Both the position numbers and the translations under genes were made by a program. A DNA stretch of 32,079 nucleotides from Chloroflexi bacterium HGW-Chloroflexi-1 (GTDB lineage Bacteria; Chloroflexota; Anaerolineae; CG2-30-64-16): positions 1 through 32,079 of the forward strand of contig PHCA01000076.1 of NCBI GenBank assembly GCA_002842085.1, in the 5' to 3' direction. The notes beneath the pieces were generated by a model. It saw only the letters and a list, made by a program, of their open reading frames with translations, was not told the DNA's origin and searched no databases. Of the stretch, positions 19,731-28,349 are shown in pieces (within the stretch, counting starts at the first letter, position 1; the number at the start of each line of letters is the position of its first letter).

Positions 19731-20978
19731 TTAGCCCTCTTGTCGTCGTAATGCTGGGACGAAAATGAAGACACCCAGCGCAAAGAGCAGGAAGACGCCC
19801 GCGCCGATCACCACAGCGGCCGTTGGGCCAAGGGTTTGGGCTAACCCACCGGCGAGCAGCGCACTGAACGGCGCCGCTCCGGAAAACATCAGCGTGTAGA
19901 CACTCATCACCCGGCCCCGCAACTCATCGCTCACCAGAGACTGGACCAGGGTATTGCTGGTCGCGTTCTGGATGACGAACCCGAAGCCGGCCACGCCCAG
20001 CCAGACCAGCGAGAGCGGGAAAGAGCGCGAGAACGCAAAAGCCAACAGCGCCAGCGGGAAGATCAGGCTGCCAATCGTCAATTGAAGGCCCTTATGGGTG
20101 CTCTTGCTCAACGTGGCGACCGCCAGAGAGCCGACTAAAGCGCCCGCCCCCACGGCTGCGTTCAACGCGCCCAGGCCAGCCTCGCCCACGTGCAACACAT
20201 CCACCGCGTATACCGGCATCAAGACGCTGTACGACATGGCGAACAGCGACGACACGCCCACCAGCGCCACCACAGTGCGAATCGCCGTGCTGCCCCAGGT
20301 GTATCGCAAACCAGCCTTGACCTGATCTGTCAGCCGCTCGGTACGAGACGACCCCACCACATCCGGCATCCGCATCCCGACCAAAGCGATCAGCACCGCC
20401 AGAAAGCTGAGGCCGTTGAGCGCAAAGCACCAGGCCGCACCCAGGGCCGCCAACACCAATCCGCCCACAGCCGGGCCGACCACCCGGGCCATGTTGAACA
20501 CGGTGGCGTTCAGCGCGATGGCGTTCTGCAGGTCGCGCCGGTCCTCCACCATGTCGACGGCCAATGCCTGACGGGCCGGCGCATCGAACGAGTTAGCGAT
20601 GCCCAGGCCGAACGCCAGGGCCGCGATGTGCCAGACTTGCAGGACCCTGGTCGCGGTCAGCAGCGCCAGGATCAGGGCAAACGCCATCATGGCGGTCTGG
20701 GTGATCAGCAACATCCGCCGCCGCGGCATGCGGTCGCTGATGGCGCCAGCCGGCAACATCAGGAACAGCGTAGGAACGGTTCCCACAAAGGAGATCATCC
20801 CCAGCGCCAGCTTGGAACCGGTCAGATCGTAGACCAGCCAGCCTTGGGCCACCAATTGCATCCAGGTGCCCATCAGCGACAACGCCTGGCCGATGAACCA
20901 ACGCCGGCAGTTCGGATAACGCAGTGAAGTAAAGGTGGTCGGCCAACGGCCGGCTGTGACAAAAGTCTTTGGGGTCAT
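19731..20978 (-). CDS. MFS transporter (EntS/MFS_3-like)
   Basis: NCRRWFIGQALSLMGTWMQLVAQGWLVYDLTGSKLALGMISFVGTVPTLFL; 12-TM-like hydrophobicity. Confidence 0.88.
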   Translation of the reverse strand: MTPKTFVTAGRWPTTFTSLRYPNCRRWFIGQALSLMGTWMQLVAQGWLVYDLTGSKLALGMISFVGTVPTLFLMLPAGAISDRMPRRRMLLITQTAMMAFALILALLTATRVLQVWHIAALAFGLGIANSFDAPARQALAVDMVEDRRDLQNAIALNATVFNMARVVGPAVGGLVLAALGAAWCFALNGLSFLAVLIALVGMRMPDVVGSSRTERLTDQVKAGLRYTWGSTAIRTVVALVGVSSLFAMSYSVLMPVYAVDVLHVGEAGLGALNAAVGAGALVGSLAVATLSKSTHKGLQLTIGSLIFPLALLAFAFSRSFPLSLVWLGVAGFGFVIQNATSNTLVQSLVSDELRGRVMSVYTLMFSGAAPFSALLAGGLAQTLGPTAAVVIGAGVFLLFALGVFIFVPALRRQEG

Positions 20979-20996
20979 GGAAGTTAATTGGTCTCA

Positions 20997-21523
20997 TCAG
21001 CTCGCTTGAACGACGCGGTTGCGCCACTTCCAGTATTCTCCCAGGTTACGATATGGGACATCTGACTCAATGGCTCGCGCCATGTCTTCCGTCAGGTAGT
21101 TCGTCCAGTAATCATCAAACACCTGCTGACCGTAAGCAACAAATGGGCCACTGCCCTCGATCAGGGCCGAAACATCTCTGACCGAACCGATGTTTTTGGC
21201 ATTACCGCTGCCTGGTCGGTCGCTGGCAATGCGCCACTTCTCTTGAAGTAAGAAGGTGAAGTCCTTGACCACCGACACGATACAAAGTAGTAGTTGAAAC
21301 ACAGCAGGTCATTGTACGTCACCTGCTTGCCGGCTTGCTTCAAACGATAAGCCACCGCCCCGGTGCCGCCGAACGCGTCCAGGCAGGTGGTGAAATCCAG
21401 CTCCGCGATTTGTTCCCGGATCCAATCTACCAGCTTCACCTTGCTGCCCTGGTAGCGGGTGGAAGGGAACTCGGCGGTCAACTCCGGAAAGAGGGTGTCC
21501 TGATAAACCACAGCCTTCTGCAT
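20997..21523 (-). pseudogene. Truncated D12-class (Dam-like) adenine DNA methylase remnant plus an adjoining ORF fragment in another frame
   Basis: 21161..21523 has STRYQGSKVKLVDWIREQI...CLDAFGGTGAVAYRLKQAGKQVTYNDLLCFNYY then loses homology; 20997..21302 continues in another frame without methylase motifs. Confidence 0.65.
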
Positions 21524-21538
21524 CTCTACTCCAACGCT

Positions 21539-22099
21539 TCACACCAGCCGCGCATAGATGGTGCTGGCCGCCAGCGCGGCCAGCAGCAACACATCCAACC
21601 GGGTGACAATGGCAGGCAGGACGCCGATGACACCTCGCAACGGCGCGCCGGCCAGGAGCGGCAGCCCCGCGTACAGCAACAGGCCCCCCAGCAGAATGCC
21701 CACTACACATGCGCCAGCCGCGATCCACTTCAGGTAACGCGCCCGACGCTTGCCCACACCGCGCCGGATCGCCTCGGCGATGATCCCGCCGACGGCCGGC
21801 CCAATCAGAATCGCCCCCAGGAAGCTGAACCAGCCGAAAGCGCCGAGGAACGCATAAGCCAACGCCCCCAGCACATCCCCCAAAAGCACGCCGATCGCCG
21901 CCGCGATGACCAAATCAAAACGGTTGGCGTTGAAATAGACCGCCTGTTGGCCGCGCACACACTCCTTGCAGCGATAGCCCACCGGCGTGCGCACCGCGCA
22001 CTGGTAACAGATCGGTTTGTCGCACCGATTGCAGCGCAACATCGTCTCGCGGTCGGGATGGTTGGCGCAGTACAAGGTTGAGATAGAATCGTCGGACAT
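21539..22099 (-). CDS. B-box-type zinc-finger membrane protein
   Basis: LYCANHPDRETMLRCNRCDKPICYQCAVRTPVGYRCKECVRGQQ followed by several TM helices. Confidence 0.82.
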   Translation of the reverse strand: MSDDSISTLYCANHPDRETMLRCNRCDKPICYQCAVRTPVGYRCKECVRGQQAVYFNANRFDLVIAAAIGVLLGDVLGALAYAFLGAFGWFSFLGAILIGPAVGGIIAEAIRRGVGKRRARYLKWIAAGACVVGILLGGLLLYAGLPLLAGAPLRGVIGVLPAIVTRLDVLLLAALAASTIYARLV

Positions 22100-22109
22100 G
22101 AAAACTCCA

Positions 22110-22203
22110 GATATCCTCTCAAGCGACAGCCATAATCCGGAGTCGCTGTGGCCGGTCTCCTGACCGAGTCACCGTGGCTCGGTCAGGAGACCGGCCACAG
22201 CGA
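22110..22203 (-). repeat. Composite element: companion motif + long REP-like palindrome (30-bp arms, one mismatch)
   Basis: GATATCCTCTCAAGCGACAGCCATAATCCGG then GCTGTGGCCGGTCTCCTGACCGAGTCAC-C-GTGGCTCGGTCAGGAGACCGGCCACAGC. Confidence 0.92.
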
Positions 22204-22206
22204 GCA

Positions 22207-22402
22207 TAATGAGTAACAAACTCCAGCGTCACGCAACAAGTAATGAGTAATGAGTAAGACCAGTGCCGACGCATGTTATACTCGCCACGGTCATAAAGTG
22301 AGGTTGTCCGATGCGCAGCATCGGCATCACCTTGTCACCTTGTTACCTTGTCACCTTGTCACCTTGTCAAGTATACTCGTTACTCGTTACTCGTTACTCG
22401 TC
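22207..22402. repeat. Nested inverted minisatellites: (GAGTAAT)n...(GTTACTC)n enclosing TATACT...(CACCTTGT)n..AGTATA
   Basis: caagtaatgagtaatgagtaa; tatactcgccacggtcataaagtgagg; caccttgtcaccttgttaccttgtcaccttgtcaccttgtcaagtata; ctcgttactcgttactcgttactcg. Confidence 0.88.
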
Positions 22403-22405
22403 ATC

Positions 22406-23260
22406 TTACCCCGCCCACCTCAACCGCTCCATGAGCGTGCGATAGAAATAGGCGCGGTCCTGCATGTGTACGAAGTTGCTGACATGTTGGCTGGCGCGGA
22501 CCTCGATCCGGTCGTCCTCGGCCAAGGTGATCTCGAACTGGCCGTCTACCGTCAGGATGGCCGGATAGTCCGCCTCCACCCGCAAAGAAACGGTCGCGCC
22601 TTGCGACAGCACCACCGCCCGGTTGAGGCTCAAGTGCGGGCAGATCGGGAGCAGCAGGATGTTCTTGAGCTCGGGTGGTAGGATCGGCCCGCCGGCGGCC
22701 ATCGCGTAGCCGGTGCACCCGGTCGGGGTCGCCACGATCACGCCGTCGGAGCGATAGTTGGTCAGGTAGCTCTGGTCCACCCAGGTCTCCACGTTGATCA
22801 GCCGCGCCAGGCTGCCCCGACTGATCACCACGTCGTTCAACGCCAAGTAGGAGTGGTTGACCGGCGGCTCGCCGCCGCGATCGACCGCCACATCGAGCAG
22901 CATCCGCTCCTCGAGCCAGTAGTCGCCGTCCAGCAGCCGCGTCAACGGCTCGCGCCAGTGGTCGGGCAGCACATCGGCCAGAAAGCTGACCCGGCCCAGC
23001 TTGATGCCCAGGATCGGCACGCCATAGCGACTGCCCATCCGCGCGGCCCGGAGCATCGTCCCATCACCGCCCAGGGTGATCAGGAGATCCAGGCCGGCCA
23101 CATTGGCCAGCGCCTCCGGCTCGTCCCAGGCCGAGCCTGACCAGACGGCCCGGCCGCGCGCGCGCAGAAACTCGGCCATCTGCCCGGCGAGGGTCAACGA
23201 ATCCGGCTTTTTCGGATGATGCAGCAGGCCGACGGTGGTGAAAGGTTGCGTCATCGTCAA
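22406..23260 (-). CDS. nadK: NAD kinase
   Basis: LDLLITLGGDGTMLRAAR, LNDVVISRG, YRSDGVIVATPTGCTGYAMAAGGPI; TTG 23260 or ATG 23254 start overlapping upstream stop. Confidence 0.94.
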   Translation of the reverse strand: MTMTQPFTTVGLLHHPKKPDSLTLAGQMAEFLRARGRAVWSGSAWDEPEALANVAGLDLLITLGGDGTMLRAARMGSRYGVPILGIKLGRVSFLADVLPDHWREPLTRLLDGDYWLEERMLLDVAVDRGGEPPVNHSYLALNDVVISRGSLARLINVETWVDQSYLTNYRSDGVIVATPTGCTGYAMAAGGPILPPELKNILLLPICPHLSLNRAVVLSQGATVSLRVEADYPAILTVDGQFEITLAEDDRIEVRASQHVSNFVHMQDRAYFYRTLMERLRWAG

Positions 23261-26200
23261 TAGGGCCTTCCCTCGGCCAGTAACTGCCCCAGCTTGTCAG
23301 CATAGTCGCCCTCGATCCGCTGGACCTGGCAGCCGCTCATGCGCAGGCCCTGCTCGGTCAACGCGCTGACAGCGCTGGCGCCGCCCAAGATAGTCACGTG
23401 GCGGGCGTTACGCGCGGCGACCTCGGCGCTGCCCACAATCGGCTGAAACCGCGTCACGTATTGCAGGACGGTCAGGAAATCATCTCGGGTGCGGGCGATG
23501 CTGCCCACCAGCAGGTAGTGCTCGGTGGTCTTGCCCGTCCCCAGCGCGCCCAGGTCGAAGTCCACCTCGACGCTGTTCGCGCCATCCAGCTCGATCCCCG
23601 CCTGGAACTGCGTCGCGCCGGTCGGTGGATCGGTGTCCGCTACTGTCGCCCGATAGACGCCAGCCGGCAGATCGACGAAACTGTAGGTCTCATCCTCGCC
23701 CACGGTCGCGCGGCGCGGCGCGCTCGTGCCCTCGCCCTGGTCGTCCAGCGCCCCCGCTACCTCCAGAACCACCGTGCGGCCTGCGCCGCCACGCACGCAG
23801 CCGGTCACCCGGCTGGCAGCCTTCGGCGCGGGCGCCGGCAGCTCGAAGTCGACCGCAACCTGGTCGAGGCCGTTCACCTGGACATCGTCACGCGATGCGA
23901 GCTCACCCCTCACGGGATCCGCAGCCAGCACCGCCACCCGGTACGTGCCCGCGGCCAGATCCCCGAAACGATATCGCCCATCAGCGACCGTCGTGCGCAT
24001 TTCCCAATCAAGTCCAACCAGCAGCACCGGCAGCCCCTCGCCGTTGACCACGGCCCCGGCGATGCTGCTGGCCTGGGGAGCCGGCGTGGGAAGCGGCTCC
24101 GGTTCCGGCTCCGGCGGCAAGGGGGCCGGCGGGTGAAAGCGCACCCACGCCACCCGGTTGGCTTCCAGACACACGTCGGCCCTGACAGCCAGCCCGAGCG
24201 GCTCCACTGTGTACGTGCCGGGGCCGAGCGGCGCGAATTCGCAGACATCCGGGCCGTATTCCGGTTTGGAGCCCGTGCGCTGGGTGATGCCGCCCCAACC
24301 GGACGTCCACAGCCGCACCTTCCGGTTGGGCTCCCCCTCCACCTGACACCGCACCAACGAGAAACCGTGCCCAGGGCCTTCGTCCTCAACCGCCCAACGC
24401 CACGTCGCGGCCGGCTCCGGCAGGATGAAATCCACCTGCACCGGGTTCTGCCCGTCCACCTCGACCCCCGACCGCGCCTGGGCGACGCCCGCGGCCGGAT
24501 CGGCGACCATGATCTGCACGGTATAGGCGCCCGCGGCCAGCCCTTCGAACCGATAGCGGCCGTCAAGGTCTGCCTGCACCGTCGCGAGGATAGCGGTGGC
24601 AGGCGGCAGCAGCAAACGCACTTCATGCCCGGCGCCGTGGGTCACCGTGCCGAAAATGACGCTGGCGGTCTGGACCGGCGCCGGGGGTTCCTCCGGCTCT
24701 GCGGGCAGGTCCAGGTCCACCGTCACCTGGTTCTGGCCATCCAGCACGATATCGTCGCGAGCCACATCCGCGCCCTCGATCGCCAACCGATAGATGCCGG
24801 CCGGCAGGTCGGCGAACCGGTAGGAGGCATCGTCGGCGACCACTGCGGTTTGCTCCCCCTGCGGGCCGGTGAGCCGCAAGGTCATCCCCGCGCCGCCGCG
24901 CACGTGGCCGGAGAGGATGCTCGCCTGGACAGGGTGGTCCTCCGTCTCGGTGAAAGTGACCCAGGCCACCCGGCTGCCGTCCACCTTCACCGCGGCCCGC
25001 GCATCGATCCCCTCGGGCTGAACCGCGTAGGTTCCGGCCCCCAACGGTGCAAACTCGCACGCGTCCGCGCCATACTCTCGCTTGCTGCCCGTGCGCTGGA
25101 TCATCCCCGGCCAGCCCTCGGTCCAAAGGCGCACCGGCAGATCTGTGCAGCCGGTCACCCGGCAGCGGACCACACCGAAACCGGGGCTGGCGCCCCCATC
25201 GGTCGTTTCCCAACCCCAGCCAGGTGCGACCAGATCGACCACCGCCTCGTTGCGGCCGTTCAGCTCGATGCCGGCCCGGGCGATCGGAGTGCCGGCCAAC
25301 CCCACCACGTAGCTGCCCGCGGCCAACCCCGTGAAACGATAGCTCCCGTCCTGGGCCACGGCCTGTTCCGCCACCCACCCATCGCCGACGCGCGTCAGCC
25401 GCACGGTCAGTCCGGCGCCGCCGCGGACGTCACCGCGCAACACGCTCATTTCGAGGTGGGCGATCAGCTCCGTCAGGTCGAGATTGGCGGTCGCGGCCGG
25501 GCGTTCCCGAGTCAAGTTGACCGACACGCCCCACTCTTCGGCCGCGACACCCGCGCCCAGGTCGGGGGTCATCCGATATGCGCCCAACGGCACGTCGACG
25601 AACTCGTAACGCTCGTCCGCGTCTACCTTGGCGGTAAGCGCCCAGCCATCGGCGCGCGTCAGGCGGAGCGTCAGGCCGGCGCCGCCCAGCGCCACCCCGC
25701 TCACCCGGCCGGCCAGCCCGCCATCGCCCCGCCAGGCCCGTGCCTGCTTCGGTTCCGCCTTCGACGCGGCCACGATGGGCAGTTGCCCGTCGGGCCACCG
25801 ACCGCTGTACCAGGCCTGACCTTCCCACTCCCGCGCCCAGTGGCCCAGGCTGTAGTTGCCCAACAGCCAAAACCCCGTGCAGAAGAAGTAGTCCGGCGCG
25901 TGATCGAAGCGGCTGCTGGCGCCCATCATGACCCGGCATGCCTCCAGGGTGTAGGCCATGTGCAGTTGTGGGGTGGTCGCGGGATAGCGCGGGTCGGGGC
26001 GTTCGCCCACGATGTAGCCGTTTTCGGTGGCCAGAAGCGGCAATGAACGACCGATCTGATCGCGGATCAGCTTGTCGTAACGCTCGTAAGCGCGCCAGCA
26101 GGACGGATCGTCGAAAGCGGTGGCGCCCGGATTGGCGTGATCCGCCCGCTCCCGGTTCACCTGTTCCAGGCTCCGGCCACCCCAGGCATCACCGTCCCAC

Positions 26201-26844
26201 TTCTCCAGGGCCAGCCGATCGTAGAACTCTCGCGTATAGGCCGCGCCCTGCTGGTTGCCGGCGTCGTAAGGGTAGTCCAGGGGATGGTTCAGGCTATAGT
26301 TGTGAATCGCCTGCCACACCGGCTCGCGCAGTAGATCGCGGCGGCCGAGCTGGCAGATCTCGCCGACGATGTCCCATTTGGCGCCGGGCGCCAGCGCCGG
26401 GATGCCGGGATAGCCGCCGAGCGCGAGGAGCGCCTCCATGTCCACGATGGCGTTGCGCGCCACGATCCCCAGCGCGTCCGGGGGGACGTAGCTGTTTTGC
26501 CATTCCACGCCCAGATCAGGTTCATTGTTGAACTCGAAGTAACGCACGCCAGAAGCCACGTAATCCTTGACTCCGCGCAGCGTCGCCTGGTCCAGGGTGC
26601 TCGGGTTGGGCCGGGACCGGTATAGCCGCACGATGGGCATGATGTCGTTCTTCAACAGCAGCTCGACGAACGCCATCCCCCCATCGTGGCGCGCGATCTT
26701 GACCCACTTCACGCCCATCGCGATCAACTCGGGCAGCCAAACGTCCCGAATCTGCCCCAAGCCGATCGCGGCCGGAAAGCCGGCGTTCCAATGCACGCCG
26801 ATGCCGGTGTCATTTTTAGGCCGAGGATAGTCGCGCAGGTCCAT
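23257..26844 (-). CDS. 1196-aa modular protein: clan-A glycosidase-like domain, multiple carboxypeptidase-regulatory/Cna-B-like repeats, two copies of an about 85-aa unassigned domain, unusual C-terminal domain
   Basis: GVRYFEFNNEPD, LLATENGYIVGERPDPRYP; repeated GDGSYRFTGLAAGSYVVGL / DGRYRFEGLAAGAYTVQI units; WRW..RLWTSGWGGITQRTGSKPEYGPDVCEFAPLGPGTYTVEPLG twice; start ATG 26844. Confidence 0.85.
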   Translation of the reverse strand: MDLRDYPRPKNDTGIGVHWNAGFPAAIGLGQIRDVWLPELIAMGVKWVKIARHDGGMAFVELLLKNDIMPIVRLYRSRPNPSTLDQATLRGVKDYVASGVRYFEFNNEPDLGVEWQNSYVPPDALGIVARNAIVDMEALLALGGYPGIPALAPGAKWDIVGEICQLGRRDLLREPVWQAIHNYSLNHPLDYPYDAGNQQGAAYTREFYDRLALEKWDGDAWGGRSLEQVNRERADHANPGATAFDDPSCWRAYERYDKLIRDQIGRSLPLLATENGYIVGERPDPRYPATTPQLHMAYTLEACRVMMGASSRFDHAPDYFFCTGFWLLGNYSLGHWAREWEGQAWYSGRWPDGQLPIVAASKAEPKQARAWRGDGGLAGRVSGVALGGAGLTLRLTRADGWALTAKVDADERYEFVDVPLGAYRMTPDLGAGVAAEEWGVSVNLTRERPAATANLDLTELIAHLEMSVLRGDVRGGAGLTVRLTRVGDGWVAEQAVAQDGSYRFTGLAAGSYVVGLAGTPIARAGIELNGRNEAVVDLVAPGWGWETTDGGASPGFGVVRCRVTGCTDLPVRLWTEGWPGMIQRTGSKREYGADACEFAPLGAGTYAVQPEGIDARAAVKVDGSRVAWVTFTETEDHPVQASILSGHVRGGAGMTLRLTGPQGEQTAVVADDASYRFADLPAGIYRLAIEGADVARDDIVLDGQNQVTVDLDLPAEPEEPPAPVQTASVIFGTVTHGAGHEVRLLLPPATAILATVQADLDGRYRFEGLAAGAYTVQIMVADPAAGVAQARSGVEVDGQNPVQVDFILPEPAATWRWAVEDEGPGHGFSLVRCQVEGEPNRKVRLWTSGWGGITQRTGSKPEYGPDVCEFAPLGPGTYTVEPLGLAVRADVCLEANRVAWVRFHPPAPLPPEPEPEPLPTPAPQASSIAGAVVNGEGLPVLLVGLDWEMRTTVADGRYRFGDLAAGTYRVAVLAADPVRGELASRDDVQVNGLDQVAVDFELPAPAPKAASRVTGCVRGGAGRTVVLEVAGALDDQGEGTSAPRRATVGEDETYSFVDLPAGVYRATVADTDPPTGATQFQAGIELDGANSVEVDFDLGALGTGKTTEHYLLVGSIARTRDDFLTVLQYVTRFQPIVGSAEVAARNARHVTILGGASAVSALTEQGLRMSGCQVQRIEGDYADKLGQLLAEGRPY

Positions 26845-26906
26845 TAGAGTTCTCCTGAAGGTTGCAGGAAAGTATCTGAGATCCGAGACGATTGGGCGCC
26901 AGGGAT

Positions 26907-26992
26907 GGCGTACTGGGTATTGGGTATTGGGTATTGGGTATTGCGAGACCCGAACACAAAATACGCAATACGAAACACGAAGCACGCATCAC
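26907..26992. repeat. Heptamer minisatellite (GGGTATT)n upstream of the modular gene
   Basis: tactgggtattgggtattgggtattgggtattg followed by acacaaaatacgcaatacgaaacacgaagcacg. Confidence 0.9.
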
Positions 26993-28160
26993 TCGCCCAG
27001 ACGCGCGGCCAGCCACCCAATCATTTCGCTCCGCGGCACGGTGCTCTGCTCGCCGCCAGCCATGTCGCGGACGACGGCCACGCCGGAGGCCAGCTCCTGG
27101 TCGCCCAGGATCACCGTGTAGGCGACGTCGGCCTTGTTCGCGCTCTTGAGTTGGGATTTCAGGCTGCGCTCCCCGAACGCCAGCAGTGCGCCGACGCCGG
27201 CCGTGCGCAGATCGTAGGCCAGCTTGACCGCGGCGTTGCGCGCGGCATCGCCCAGCGGCGAGATCTGCACCCGGGGCATGGGCAACGCGGGCGGCGCGAT
27301 CCCCTGCTCCTTGAGGCTCAGGATCACCCGCTCGATCCCCATGCCGAAGCCGATCCCCGGCGTGGACGGGCCGCCTAATTCTTCGACCAACCCGTCGTAG
27401 CGGCCACCACCGCACACCGCGGCCTGCGCGCCGATCCCCGCGGCCCAGATCTCGAACACGGTCTTGGTGTAGTAGTCCAGGCCGCGCACCAGCCGGAAGT
27501 TGATGGCATAGGGCATGTGCAACGTTTCCAGGTAGCCTCCAACAGCCGCAGCGGGTTGATCGTCAGCCGGCGGCGGTCCACATCGCTCAACACGGCCTCG
27601 TACGCGCGGAAGTATTCCACCAGCTTCGCCCGATAAGCCGGCCGGCACGCAGGACAACCGGTGGAGTTCAACTGGAAGCTCAGGCCCCGGTAGCCCAGCC
27701 GCGTGAGCAGCGTCCACGCCACGGTCATCACCTCCAGGTCCACCGCCGGATCGAGCTCGCCCAGCGCCTCCACGTTGAATTGGTGATGCTGGCGGAACCG
27801 GCCGGCCTGGGGCCGCTCGTAGCGGAAGATCGGGCCGATGGAGTAGAGCTTGACCGGCTGGGGCCAGACGTGCATGCCGTTTTCGATGTAGGCGCGCATC
27901 ACACCGGCCGTGAACTCAGGCCGCAGGGTGATCTCCGCGCCGCCTTTATCCTGGAAGGAGTACATCTCTTTGTCCACGATGTCAGTCCCCTCGCCGACGC
28001 CGCGCACGAACAGGGCCGTCTCCTCGAAGATCGGGGGGTCGATCTGCTGATAGCCGAAGAGCGCCGCCACCGCGTGCATCTGCCCGGTCACATACCGCCA
28101 ATAGGGACGGTCGGCCGGGAGGATGTCCTGGGTGCCGCGGGGTGCCTGGTACAACATTGT
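26989..28160 (-). pseudogene. hisS: Histidyl-tRNA synthetase, disrupted by frameshift/apparent internal deletion at about 27530-27545
   Basis: N-part MLYQAPRGTQDILPADRPYWRYV...DINPLRLLE in frame of 27375..28271; C-part GGYLETLHMPYAINFRLVRGLDYYTKTVFEIWAAGIG...GDQELASG in frame of 26989..27717. Confidence 0.85.
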
Positions 28161-28258
28161 CGCCTCCGGATGGATGTTCAGATAGCGCGCCATCGTGTGG
28201 CGCCATCTGACGGCGCCATTATAACGTATTCCGGAGCGGATGTCTAAGTAAGGCAGAA

Positions 28259-28336
28259 AGGCGCCAGGCACTTCCAGAAGCCCGCTCGCTCACCCCGGAT
28301 TATGGCTGTCGCTTGAGAGGATACGTGCCTGGCGCC
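28259..28336. repeat. Hairpin element with companion motif at centre
   Basis: GGCGCCAGGCAC (28259-28270) / GTGCCTGGCGCC (28325-28336) enclosing CCCCGGATTATGGCTGTCGCTTGAGAGGATAC (28293-28324). Confidence 0.85.
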
Positions 28337-28349
28337 TGGAAGCGTCTGT

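Noticed and set aside
23398-26046. 882-aa plus-strand ORF
   Set aside because: Antisense shadow of the 1196-aa modular gene; Arg/His/Pro/Gln-rich translation with no domain logic, typical of high-GC opposite-strand ORFs.
27500-27560. Programmed ribosomal frameshift in hisS
   Set aside because: No slippery heptamer recognised, and residues expected between the two halves appear to be missing, so frameshifting alone would not restore HisRS.
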